From: JAVKDP01 sp040222185
GTDB lineage: Bacteria; Bacteroidota; Rhodothermia; Balneolales; Balneolaceae
NCBI GenBank assembly: GCA_040222185.1
Contig: JAVKDP010000013.1
Span: forward strand, 1 to 25,362
Length of the DNA stretch: 25,362 bases
Direction: 5' to 3'
The position numbers and the translations under genes are program-made. Below, one piece after another: positions 7,278 to 14,434 of this stretch (positions are counted from its first letter, which is position 1; every line of letters starts with the position of its first letter). A model generated the notes under the pieces. It ran no database searches, was not told the DNA's origin, and saw only the letters and a program-made list of their open reading frames with translations.

Positions 7278-8240
7278 ATGAAGCAGTTCGCATATCTTTT
7301 ATTACTCCTCATTCTAAGTTGCTCATCTATTGTAGAAACCGAATCAGAACAAGAAAAAATTCTGGATACTCTTCCGGAAACAGGGTTAAAGACATATATA
7401 TTTGGGCATAGTCTGATAAACCATGCTATCCCAACAGTTCCAACTGTAAATAATGAAACCTCGGTACCACACTGGATGTTTTTATTATCGGAAGAAGCAG
7501 ATGTTGACTACAGTGTAAGTGGGCAGTATGGTTTTCTTCCACAGCATGACGATTTGCCGCCCACAGCTCAGTGGGGTTTTGATATTGTACCAGGAGCATG
7601 GGATTCTGATGTTATGGAGTTTTCGGAAGCTGATTTCAATACGGTCTTGTTAACTGCAGGAAATTTTATTCAGTACCAACCAGCTACAACAAATTATGAC
7701 GGCGATGCAAATGATACTTCGCCATTACTATCTACATTAACAATTACGGACTGGGTTACTGAACAGGAACCTGGAATAAAAATTTATATTTATGAAAACT
7801 GGCCGGATATGGCTCCTTTTATATCATCATTTCCGCCAACTGCACAAGAATTCAGCACCTATAATTCAAGTGTAACTGAAGGATTTCATGATTGGTGGAT
7901 TGATTATCATGATGAAGTACTTGCTGCGCGCCCAAATCAAAATGTCAGAATGATCCCTGTTGGGCCTATTATTTCAGGTTTATTAGAAGAAACTGTTTTA
8001 TGTAATATTCCTTTTGTTGATTTATACGAAGATGATGCTCCTCATGGTAGACCCACTATTTACTATTTAGCAAGTATGATAACATATATGGCTATGTACC
8101 AGGAAAGAACACCCGAAGGTTTCATTACTCCTGACACAGTAAATAGTCTCATTAATGAAAATTATACTGAGGTAGTCGACTATATCTGGGAAGCACTGGA
8201 AAATTTTGATGACGAATCTGGAAACAGTCGAGTTTGGTAG
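7278..8240 (+). CDS. SGNH/GDSL-hydrolase-like lipoprotein
   Basis: 320 residues with a lipoprotein signal (MKQFAYLLLLLILSC, lipidated C15). The mature part has the order of an SGNH esterase: block I is GHSL with nucleophile candidate S45, a block III-like LLTAGNF holds G128 and N129, and block V is D253-A-P-H256 followed by G-R-P-T, as in D-x-x-H-P/G. The usual GDS is GHS here. An extra Y-E-N-W-P (172-176) after a strand is a feature of a divergent group of these proteins. It would be exported and anchored by lipid, acting on an ester such as an O-acetylated glycan, but the substrate is unknown. It converges with the DsrE-like gene, whose stop lies 11 bases away. Confidence 0.7.
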   Translation: MKQFAYLLLLLILSCSSIVETESEQEKILDTLPETGLKTYIFGHSLINHAIPTVPTVNNETSVPHWMFLLSEEADVDYSVSGQYGFLPQHDDLPPTAQWGFDIVPGAWDSDVMEFSEADFNTVLLTAGNFIQYQPATTNYDGDANDTSPLLSTLTITDWVTEQEPGIKIYIYENWPDMAPFISSFPPTAQEFSTYNSSVTEGFHDWWIDYHDEVLAARPNQNVRMIPVGPIISGLLEETVLCNIPFVDLYEDDAPHGRPTIYYLASMITYMAMYQERTPEGFITPDTVNSLINENYTEVVDYIWEALENFDDESGNSRVW

Positions 8241-8251
8241 CTTTTAACCAG

Positions 8252-8788
8252 TTAATTAAAAACCAATGGCACAAATCCATTATGCATGTGAGTCGTAAAT
8301 ACGGTTAGCATAGAAAGACCAATCACTACCTCTGAATTAACCTGGTCATGTTCATACCGGCGCCCCAATAAAGATTGGCCACATACATAGATTTCTGCTC
8401 CGGCTTCTTTTAGAGCTGAGATCAACGGAATGTTTGGGTTATCCAGCTCATAACGCTGTTTATATGCTTCATTAGTCAAAATCACATCTGTGGCACCGCC
8501 ATGTATTATTACAGATACCTTCATGTGGTCAGGTTTAACACCACCTAGTCCATGAAGATTCATCATCCGTGCAACATTATTTAAACCGGGGTTAATGCTC
8601 TCCTTATCTCTTTGTAGGGTCTTCAAGTCTATTGCAATTTTATACTCAATTTCGGCATCAGGATTTAGCGCATTTGCAATTTCATAAATACCGCCAAAGT
8701 TTTTTACAATCGGATATTTAGCTTCCTGGGCATGGATGCTAATTGTGATCAAAGAGATAAACAAAAAACAGGATGAGAATTTCTTCAT
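8252..8788 (-). CDS. Secreted DsrE/DsrF-like protein
   Basis: 178 residues with a Sec signal peptide (1-20, cleavage likely after SIHA) and one DsrE/DsrF-like alpha/beta domain. The recognisable parts are KVSVIIHGGATDVILTNEAY (90-109), then a central PLISALKEAGAEIYVCGQS with C136, the position of the sulfur-carrying cysteine in DsrE/TusD relatives. Exported single-domain members of this group are common in Bacteroidota and proteobacteria and have no settled function; a periplasmic sulfur or thiol role is inferred. It sits alone between two plus-strand genes. It is not TusD, because it is exported and has no TusBC partners. Confidence 0.8.
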   Translation of the reverse strand: MKKFSSCFLFISLITISIHAQEAKYPIVKNFGGIYEIANALNPDAEIEYKIAIDLKTLQRDKESINPGLNNVARMMNLHGLGGVKPDHMKVSVIIHGGATDVILTNEAYKQRYELDNPNIPLISALKEAGAEIYVCGQSLLGRRYEHDQVNSEVVIGLSMLTVFTTHMHNGFVPLVFN

Positions 8789-8973
8789 GAGTGTTAAATG
8801 GATTAATAATTAATAGAACGTATGATTGTAAGGTTTTCTGAAAAGAAAGCCGAGCTGAAATCTTATTCAGAATGCAAATTGAAATCAAAGGATAGGTTCA
8901 TCCTGTATTGAGCAAAAATTGCTCTTAGTTTATACCTGCATTTTCTAAATAAAAGCTCTTTTTGTTTGCTAGG
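8789..8973. promoter_or_regulatory. Divergent spacer between the DsrE-like and DUF5060 genes
   Basis: A 185-base AT-rich spacer that must hold promoters for both flanking genes. A small hairpin GAGCAA-AAA-TTGCTC lies at 8920-8934. I see no convincing -33/-7 pair, tRNA or riboswitch. Confidence 0.3.
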
Positions 8974-10887
8974 ATGCCGTTTTTTGAACATCTTAACGCG
9001 CGAAATAAACCCGGAATAAATCATCGTCTTTTGAAAAAATTAGCGTACTTCAACACCCTGATTTTAACTCTTTCTTTATTAATTACTGGATGCAATGAGC
9101 CAGCAAATACAAGCCATGAGCTTTGGGATAAAGTCACCATCTCATTCGAAGGCCCCGAGCTTTCAGAAAATGAAGATACTTTTTTAGACTACAGGCTGGA
9201 TGTACACTTCATAAACAGTGAATCAGGTAATGTATATAACGTTCCTGGATATTTCGCAGCAGATGGAGATGCGGCTGAGACAAGTGCTGCGTCAGGAAAT
9301 ATCTGGAAGGTGAACTTCAGCCCTGACGAAACAGGTGAGTGGATATATGTTGCTTCATTCAGAAAGGGAGACGATATAGCAATATCGCTTGATCCCAATG
9401 CAGGAGAAAGTGCTGAGTACTTTGATGGAGAATCCGGATCAATTATAGTGACGGAACGTGCTTCGAAAGAGATTACAAAAGACCTCAGAACAAAGGGGCG
9501 TCTGGAATATGTAAATGAGCATTATCTCCAATTTGCAGGTTCTAAAGAGTTCTTTATAAAAGGGGGAGCAGGTAGTCCTGAGAACTTCCTGGCTTATGAG
9601 GACTTTGATGGAACGGTAGACTTTGGTGGAACCAATTTCCCTGCACTGGGAGAAAACCAATTACATGCCTATGCTCCACATAAAGATGACTGGAAGGCAG
9701 GTGATCCGGATTGGCAAAACGGAAAAGGAACAGAAATAATTGGAGCGCTGAATTACTTATCTAATACGGGGGTGAATGCGTTTTATTTATTGCTTATGAA
9801 CGTTCATGGTGACGGAAATGACGTGTGGCCCTGGGTTGAAGCCGAAGCGGTTACTACTTACGATGTCAGTAAGCTTTCTCAATGGGAAATTGTATTTGAT
9901 TATATGGATGAAGTTGGGATAGTGCGTGATTTCTTTCTCTCAGAAACAGAAAATGAAAGTTTCCTCGAAGTATTTGAAGGAGAAGGAAGTGACTTCGCTA
10001 AATCAAGAAAGCTTTTTTATCGCGAGATGATTGCTCGTTTTGGCCATAACCTGGGAGTAAGCTGGAACGTTGGTGAAGAAAATGGCTGGAGCGATGGAGA
10101 ACCAGACGAGCTATATAAAATAGGAAACACTGATGAGCAGAGAATCAAATTTGCCCGGTATATCAAAGATGTGGATCCATACGATCATCACCTGGTAGTA
10201 CACACATTTCCGGAGCATCACCTGAATCTTATTTTTACTCCGTTATTAGGTACCGATGAGTACGATGGAATGTCGATTCAAACACATCATAACTATGCAG
10301 ATACAACAGCAAGATATTTGCAACGATCGGTTGATGCAGGAAAGAAGTGGGTACTTGCAATAGATGAACCGTTAGGCTGGGAGTATGGAACACGTCCAGA
10401 TAGTGAAGACCCTGAACATGATGAACCTCGAATGGAAGTACTTTGGGAGCCATTACTTACAGGGGGAGCCGGAGTTGACTGGTATTTTGGATGGCAGAAT
10501 AATGCCCCGACCAGTGATCTTTCCAATGAGGATATGAGAAGCAGGCATAATATGTGGGTACAAACCAAAGTGGCTATTGATTTCTTCTATGAATATTTGC
10601 CGTTTCAAGAGATGAGAAGAGCAAATGATTTAGCGACCGGAGAAAATGTAACCGCCTTTGCTAAAGAAGGAGAAGTATACGCTGTGTATATGAGAAGCCC
10701 GGTAAATGCAGGTCTTGATTTATCAGGAACAGATAAAACCTATTCAGTCTCCTGGTTTAACCCACAAGAGGGAGGAGCCTTGCAAGAAGGCTCAGTTACT
10801 TCAGTAGATGGCGGGAAGAAAGTATCGCTTGGAAATCCACCCTCAGGAAGAGATAAAGATTGGCTGGTGTTGGTGAAGGCTGAATAG
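8974..10887 (+). CDS. DUF5060-containing glycoside hydrolase-like lipoprotein
   Basis: 637 residues from the ATG at 8974 (a TTG at 8962 is less likely). The lipobox LLITGC puts the lipidated Cys at 40. The leader is long, and a TTG at 9031 would give an ideal 21-residue lipoprotein signal, so the start is open. About 48-160 is an N-terminal beta-sandwich of DUF5060 type (W-D-K-V-T-I-S-F-E-G-P, then a G-E-W-I-Y strand). The middle is a TIM-barrel-like region with VSWNVGEENGW (E368/E369, candidate acid/base) and WVLAIDEPLGW (E465, candidate nucleophile), as in clan GH-A glycosidases. From about 545 it resembles the putative collagen-binding domain Collagen_bind_2 (Y-S-V-S-W-F-N-P-Q, ending D-W-L-V-L-V). 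Likely a surface polysaccharide-degrading enzyme; the substrate is unknown. No SusC/SusD pair is nearby. Confidence 0.8.
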   Translation: MPFFEHLNARNKPGINHRLLKKLAYFNTLILTLSLLITGCNEPANTSHELWDKVTISFEGPELSENEDTFLDYRLDVHFINSESGNVYNVPGYFAADGDAAETSAASGNIWKVNFSPDETGEWIYVASFRKGDDIAISLDPNAGESAEYFDGESGSIIVTERASKEITKDLRTKGRLEYVNEHYLQFAGSKEFFIKGGAGSPENFLAYEDFDGTVDFGGTNFPALGENQLHAYAPHKDDWKAGDPDWQNGKGTEIIGALNYLSNTGVNAFYLLLMNVHGDGNDVWPWVEAEAVTTYDVSKLSQWEIVFDYMDEVGIVRDFFLSETENESFLEVFEGEGSDFAKSRKLFYREMIARFGHNLGVSWNVGEENGWSDGEPDELYKIGNTDEQRIKFARYIKDVDPYDHHLVVHTFPEHHLNLIFTPLLGTDEYDGMSIQTHHNYADTTARYLQRSVDAGKKWVLAIDEPLGWEYGTRPDSEDPEHDEPRMEVLWEPLLTGGAGVDWYFGWQNNAPTSDLSNEDMRSRHNMWVQTKVAIDFFYEYLPFQEMRRANDLATGENVTAFAKEGEVYAVYMRSPVNAGLDLSGTDKTYSVSWFNPQEGGALQEGSVTSVDGGKKVSLGNPPSGRDKDWLVLVKAE

Positions 10888-10925
10888 TCTTCTTTGTTTT
10901 TAGAGTTTAAATTAAAATTGTTGTC

Positions 10926-10946
10926 ATTCCGGGCTTGACCCGGAAT
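10926..10946. repeat. REP-like palindrome (ATTCCGGG/CCCGGAAT)
   Basis: A perfect 8-base-pair inverted repeat around a CTTGA loop, in the non-coding stretch 10888-11060. The flanks (TTGTTGTCAT before, CT after) match the palindrome at 13551. Elements of this GTCATtCCGGG type are dispersed intergenic repeats in many bacteria. It could also act as a weak terminator for the DUF5060 gene, but no T-run follows. Confidence 0.7.
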
Positions 10947-10989
10947 CTGTTTAAGCTTTGGACTACATTTCTCGATGTGTCCTTATCCA

Positions 10990-11037
10990 GGTCATCCTGA
11001 ACTTTTTTTTCTCAAGGAGTCCTAAGGACAGGATCTT
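10990..11037. repeat. Second REP-like element (GTCATCCTGAAC ... CAGGATCTT)
   Basis: It opens with GTCATCCTGAAC, as at 13551, and closes with CAGGATCTT. Outer arms ATCCTG and CAGGAT pair; inside are a run of eight T and a nested AGGAGTCCT palindrome. It looks like a longer, interrupted member of the same repeat family and shares both ends with the simple copy. Confidence 0.6.
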
Positions 11038-11060
11038 ACAAGCTGGCTCAGACTCTCTTT

Positions 11061-11669
11061 CTATTGTTGAATTTTAAAATGGTTTAGCCACTCTTTTACT
11101 TCTCGAAAATTACCATTAGCATCTTTTTCTATGTAGATGACATTATCTGTTTGCGAAATAAGCATTGTATCGGGAATAAAATTATTATTGTATGGCTTCT
11201 TAGTAAAAGATATGGTGTCGTCCTTTATGATGTACTTACCAAAGTAAGTCTCTGAATATGCGAACATACCAACAAGTTTATGTTCACAAGAACCATCTTC
11301 TCGGAATATTAAAGTATGGTGAGAAAGATCATCAGCCATAGTAGCAGTTATTAACCTTTTCGATTTAAACAATTCTGAGTCATAAAGATTAAAGGCTAAG
11401 ATCGTTAGGATTACAGCTGAATGGGAAACGATTTTAACCTTTAATGTCTTACGTCGAAAGATTGAAATAAAGGTTTCAATAACTGAAATCAGATATAAGA
11501 TTATTAAAGGAACTACAAGGTAGCTTACTACAAATAAGTAGAAAATCATTCCACCAAAAAAATGAGTAATATTCCACCCTATCATTCCAAATGAGGAAAT
11601 AATCGCGACTACATCAAATCCTGATATTCTTTTTTTTGAATCCTTTTGTTGTTTTTGATTTAGTGTCAT
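11061..11669 (-). CDS. Hypothetical membrane protein with soluble C-terminal domain
   Basis: 202 residues, ATG start at 11669. It has three hydrophobic segments (about 18-38, 42-66, 82-96) followed by a soluble beta-rich domain (about 105-200): HHTLIFREDGSCEHK, YFGKYIIKDDTISF, DNVIYIEKD. The alternating strands look like the small lipocalin-like part found in many Bacteroidota proteins of unknown role, but I cannot assign a family. The gene is very AT-rich (15 of 60 bases G+C in 11461-11520) and sits directly beside REP-like repeats, which suggests an accessory gene. It has its own start about 65 bases from the next gene and may be read separately from the HTH_34 operon. Confidence 0.6.
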   Translation of the reverse strand: MTLNQKQQKDSKKRISGFDVVAIISSFGMIGWNITHFFGGMIFYLFVVSYLVVPLIILYLISVIETFISIFRRKTLKVKIVSHSAVILTILAFNLYDSELFKSKRLITATMADDLSHHTLIFREDGSCEHKLVGMFAYSETYFGKYIIKDDTISFTKKPYNNNFIPDTMLISQTDNVIYIEKDANGNFREVKEWLNHFKIQQ

Positions 11670-11735
11670 TCTATATCGGCGTAACTAGTTTCAGGATTCT
11701 TTGTGTTGATAGGGTACTCACTCATATACAAATCA

Positions 11736-12305
11736 TCAGAGCTCTATCTCGCTCTCTTCATTCTTACCTGCATGCTGAAAAAGCAGGCCCGCTATAACAA
11801 ACAGCATAATAAAGAATCCATTCACTCCCAGGATTTCAGTGACTGAACTACCCGTAACCAGGTGCATGCCAGAGATCAATGCGATAATTGCCACTAAAGC
11901 CTGACCAACTGCCATTGCAAATAAAGTAAATGACATTCCAAGTGATTTAAACCTGGAGATTAAAGCACCAATTACACCAATACCCAGCACTCCAAAATAC
12001 AACAGGTTTATAGAGTTATTCTCAGATCCGATTAACCCAACAGCTCCATTCACCCAGATTAGAAGAAGGCCCGAGATAAGAGCAAAGCCGATAGCAATTC
12101 TATAAACGGCTTGGGCTGATTTCCTTGTTAAAAAAGTATAGCTAAGGCTGGCACCAAATATAAGTGTTCCGGCGATAATGAAGTCAATGAGGTCCCAATT
12201 CACTTCATCAGTAAACTGCATAGCAATTAAAGGGATGAGTAGTATAGTAATGGTTAGTATTGTTGGTAAGATAAGCGGTTGGTATATATTGTTATCAGTT
12301 GTCAT
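11736..12305 (-). CDS. Six-helix hypothetical membrane protein
   Basis: 189 residues, ATG start at 12305. There are six hydrophobic segments (about 10-30, 41-60, 68-86, 100-114, 122-145, 157-178) with short polar loops and an acidic C-terminus (NEESEIEL). No catalytic or transport motif is visible. It is the last gene of the minus-strand group with the HTH_34 regulator, separated from the 68-residue protein by 77 bases that hold a perfect palindrome (12342-12362). It may therefore be both a readthrough product and directly regulated. The function is unknown. Confidence 0.65.
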   Translation of the reverse strand: MTTDNNIYQPLILPTILTITILLIPLIAMQFTDEVNWDLIDFIIAGTLIFGASLSYTFLTRKSAQAVYRIAIGFALISGLLLIWVNGAVGLIGSENNSINLLYFGVLGIGVIGALISRFKSLGMSFTLFAMAVGQALVAIIALISGMHLVTGSSVTEILGVNGFFIMLFVIAGLLFQHAGKNEESEIEL

Positions 12306-12341
12306 AGTGTTATCTCTTTTGATTTTATTGATTAGGTTAAC

Positions 12342-12362
12342 TCACTTTGAAATTCAAAGTGA
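12342..12362. promoter_or_regulatory. Candidate operator: 9+3+9 perfect inverted repeat
   Basis: TCACTTTGA and TCAAAGTGA are exact reverse complements around a 3-base AAT spacer. The element is in the 77-base gap upstream of the six-helix membrane protein. Its half-site CAAAGT also occurs twice upstream of the first gene of the same group (13489-13494 and 13506-13511). Its size suits a dimeric winged-helix regulator, and the obvious candidate is the HTH_34 protein encoded at 12586-12885. The inverted repeat is seen; its role is inferred. Confidence 0.55.
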
Positions 12363-12382
12363 TAGGGTAAATTTTTTTTATA

Positions 12383-12589
12383 CTATTCAGAGTTACTTTG
12401 TGATTTACTTCTAAGCCAGGTAGTTACATGCCAGCCAATACCAAAGACTATTAGCAGCACAGGTATTCCGCCAGGTTCATCTTCAAAAATGATCATTAAG
12501 ATCATGAGTACAACTCCAACCGCAATAATGATTAATGGCAGTTTTCGATTTACTCCTGGCTTGTTTGTGTTGTCAGTTTCCATGTTCAT
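12383..12589 (-). CDS. Small membrane protein, two helices
   Basis: 68 residues. The ATG at 12589-12587 overlaps the stop of the HTH_34 gene in an ATGA arrangement, indicating translational coupling; a second ATG two codons in is possible. Two hydrophobic stretches (about 17-34 and 41-58) are separated by FEDEPGG, with charged tails. This is a common shape for small inner-membrane proteins with no known function. Its place in the operon supports it as a real gene. Confidence 0.6.
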   Translation of the reverse strand: MNMETDNTNKPGVNRKLPLIIIAVGVVLMILMIIFEDEPGGIPVLLIVFGIGWHVTTWLRSKSQSNSE

Positions 12590-12885
12590 TTCTGTGACTT
12601 AATTATACTTTCCAGTACTTCAAGGTGTTCCGAGAATGCCTTTTTCCCTGCTTTGGTCATGAAGTAGGTAGTATTTGGCTTTTTCTCTATAAACGATTTC
12701 TTAACTCCAATAAATTTTTCTTTTTCCAGGTTTTTAATGTGACTAGCAAGATTGCCATCGGTCACATCCAGGTATTCTTTTAACGAATTGAAATCAAGAC
12801 GATCATTTACAGCCAATGCCGACATAATTCCAAGCCTTACCCGGCTTTCAAAAGCCTTATGCAAACCATTGATGGATACTTTCAC
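12586..12885 (-). CDS. HTH_34-type winged-helix transcriptional regulator
   Basis: 99 residues from the GTG at 12885 (VKVSINGLHKAFESRVRLGI). A longer frame reaching 12951 is rejected because it runs back into the upstream gene. The fold is a winged helix: helix 1 AFESRVRLGIMSALAV, helix 2 FNSLKEYLDV, recognition helix TDGNLASHIKNLEKEKFI, then a wing with KKPNTTYFMT and a final dimerisation helix. Such small MarR/ArsR-like proteins in Bacteroidota are usually co-transcribed with a membrane protein. Here the GTG overlaps the upstream stop (GTGA) and its own stop overlaps the next start (ATGA). Likely an autoregulator of this operon; the ligand is unknown. Confidence 0.85.
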   Translation of the reverse strand: MKVSINGLHKAFESRVRLGIMSALAVNDRLDFNSLKEYLDVTDGNLASHIKNLEKEKFIGVKKSFIEKKPNTTYFMTKAGKKAFSEHLEVLESIIKSQK

Positions 12886-13487
12886 CGCTCGTACCTGAAA
12901 TGTATATAAGCACCATACACAATATGAAGTACTCCGAAACCAAATGCCCAAAGTATTAGTCCATATTCAACAAAATAGCAGCCGATCAATCCCAGGCCAA
13001 CCTGGATTAAACCGAAAAACTTTACAGCATCAAAAGTAAATTTACCTGCATTGTATAATGCCAGGCCATAAAATATCAGTGTCAGTGGAGCTAATAATCC
13101 AATAAGCCCTTTCAAAAGTAATATTAGTGTTAAAGCTCCGCCTGCAATTAATGGAACAGCTACATGTGAGATAAGCTGCTTCGATACTGCATTCCATACT
13201 TTTTCACCACTTTGGCTAGCCTTTCTTTGGGAAAAGATGACAGCTGTTCCAATAGCGAGTACCAATACTATACTGGCTGAAAGGATTACCATTTGTAAGT
13301 CAGAGGATGTATAATTGATGCTGTCAGGATTAAAGCCAAAGACTTTATTTACTGTAAAGGCTCCCGCTAAAGCATAGACTCCTGCCAGAATTCCGGCCCA
13401 TCCTGAAAGAGAAAGAAATTTAGAAGAGCGCTCCATCATGGAGCGTATTTCTGCTATGTCCTGAATGTAATTGTGTTCTTTATTCAT
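12882..13487 (-). CDS. Membrane protein co-transcribed with the HTH_34 regulator
   Basis: 201 residues from the ATG at 13487 (MNKEHNYIQDIAEIRSMMER); a start at 13508 would add seven unlikely residues. A short soluble N-terminus (1-24) with I-R-S-M-M-E-R-S is followed by about six hydrophobic segments: 25-45, 63-83, 106-120, 124-142, 154-170, 175-195. The N-terminal motif and the pairing with a wHTH gene recur in Bacteroidota-like genomes, where the protein is annotated as hypothetical. It may sense a membrane or ligand signal for the regulator (inference). First gene of the operon 13487-12383. Confidence 0.75.
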   Translation of the reverse strand: MNKEHNYIQDIAEIRSMMERSSKFLSLSGWAGILAGVYALAGAFTVNKVFGFNPDSINYTSSDLQMVILSASIVLVLAIGTAVIFSQRKASQSGEKVWNAVSKQLISHVAVPLIAGGALTLILLLKGLIGLLAPLTLIFYGLALYNAGKFTFDAVKFFGLIQVGLGLIGCYFVEYGLILWAFGFGVLHIVYGAYIHFRYER

Positions 13488-13488
13488 G

Positions 13489-13512
13489 CAAAGTACTTTT
13501 AAATACAAAGTA
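13489..13512. promoter_or_regulatory. Operator/promoter candidate of the HTH_34 operon
   Basis: A 10-base palindrome AAAGTACTTT (13490-13499) starts two bases upstream of the start codon at 13487 and is followed by a second half-site, ACAAAGTAT (13505-13513). Both contain the CAAAGT half-site of the palindrome at 12342-12362. On the minus strand, ACTTTG boxes lie where a promoter or operator would be expected. Regulation by the HTH_34 protein is inferred. Confidence 0.4.
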
Positions 13513-13550
13513 TATTAAAAAATCTATTTATGCAATGTAGTTTATTTGTT

Positions 13551-13577
13551 GTCATCCTGAACTTGTTTCAGGATCTT
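13551..13577. repeat. REP-like palindrome (ATCCTGAA/TTCAGGAT)
   Basis: A perfect 8-base-pair stem (13554-13561 with 13567-13574) around a CTTGT loop, with the same TTGTTGTCAT lead-in as the copy at 10926 and the same GTCATCCTGAAC opening as the copy at 10990. It lies in the 163-base spacer 13488-13650. The remainder of that spacer shows nothing else apart from the operator-like boxes. Confidence 0.7.
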
Positions 13578-13650
13578 AAGTGTTGCTCCATTCGCTTCAA
13601 TAAGAGGCCACTTACTTTTGCCTGGATGCAAAAGTAAATTAAAGGCTACA

Positions 13651-14028
13651 CTATTTTCTAAGAATATCCATTGCAATCAAATCTAACTTTTCAATTTGCT
13701 CAGACTCGGTTGGTTTTTCTGCTAATCTTAAAAGTTCGTCATTAAGATTTGCCCTTAATTGTGAAGAGTTAACTATTATTTCTGTCATTAATGAATATTT
13801 CCAGGTCTCATCACCACCTTGAAGAATCGTTCTGATTTCAGTTTCAAGATGATCAGCTATTGTTGATAGAAATGGAGCCAGAAGCTTAGCAACAGGCCAA
13901 TTCATATCCTGAATCCAGGTCAACAGTTCTGGTAAGATTTGTATAATCTTTGGAAATCCAATACTGATACAGCGCTCAACAGCTTGAATGTCATGTTTAT
14001 CTTTCGGCAATAAACCTTTTAAATCCAT
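13651..14028 (-). CDS. DUF5071 domain-containing protein
   Basis: 125 residues, soluble and all-helical in appearance. It has the DUF5071 signature: LLPKDKHDIQAVERC (6-20), then ILPELLTWIQDMNWPVAKLL (31-50), a glycine-aspartate turn and W-K-Y-S-L-M. The repeated helical hairpins resemble a HEAT-like scaffold. No catalytic residues are evident and the biochemical role is unknown. It probably shares a transcript with the two upstream minus-strand genes; the gap to the next is 12 bases. AT-rich, like them. Confidence 0.8.
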   Translation of the reverse strand: MDLKGLLPKDKHDIQAVERCISIGFPKIIQILPELLTWIQDMNWPVAKLLAPFLSTIADHLETEIRTILQGGDETWKYSLMTEIIVNSSQLRANLNDELLRLAEKPTESEQIEKLDLIAMDILRK

Positions 14029-14040
14029 TTAAGTAATGTT

Positions 14041-14379
14041 TTAGCTATCGAATATACCTTGTCTTGCGATACCGATTCTATTAAATGTGATGAATCGCTT
14101 AAATTTCTTATTACAAATAGTAGGTTCTTGAAACTCAATCAGTGCACTCCGAATTTCTTCTATAGAATTCACCTTTGAAATTTCTTTTGATTGATGTCTG
14201 TCTGTAACTAAGTAAAGTAGAGCTTCAGAAAAGAAGTCATTTATTCGAGATTGAACAAATTCAGAATTGAATTCTACACCTTCCCCAATATAGTACCATT
14301 CACTATGATCAGATACTTTTTCCCATTCAACTTTTTGCAACATAGCTGAACAAGCGATATAGATATTTTTCGAATCCAT
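14041..14379 (-). CDS. Hypothetical protein, soluble
   Basis: 112 residues, ATG start at 14379. I do not recognise it. It is soluble and acidic to neutral, with a likely alpha/beta make-up (YIACSAMLQKVEW, then EWYYIGEGVEF, then a helix DFFSEALLYLV). There is no signal peptide, membrane segment or obvious catalytic motif. It lies 12 bases from the DUF5071 gene and 55 bases from the next upstream gene on the same strand, so it is probably in one transcript with them. The pattern of small soluble proteins beside DUF5071 can be seen around immunity-type genes, but no toxin is present. Confidence 0.55.
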   Translation of the reverse strand: MDSKNIYIACSAMLQKVEWEKVSDHSEWYYIGEGVEFNSEFVQSRINDFFSEALLYLVTDRHQSKEISKVNSIEEIRSALIEFQEPTICNKKFKRFITFNRIGIARQGIFDS

Positions 14380-14434
14380 TCTTATATAGGTAACTGACTT
14401 TCAAATGCTTGAAGAGTCGTATATGTTCTGATGG

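Noticed and set aside
8252..8788. TusD/DsrE sulfur relay subunit for MnmA
   Set aside because: The protein has a signal peptide and would be exported; no TusB, TusC or TusE gene is present.
12178..12414. Plus-strand open frame across the operator region
   Set aside because: Antisense to the membrane protein gene, no recognisable family, covers the palindrome and spacer.
12886..12951. Longer N-terminus of the HTH_34 regulator
   Set aside because: The extra residues (GIWFRSTSYCVWC) are unlike the family and lie inside the upstream gene; the GTG at 12885 gives the normal length and a GTGA overlap.
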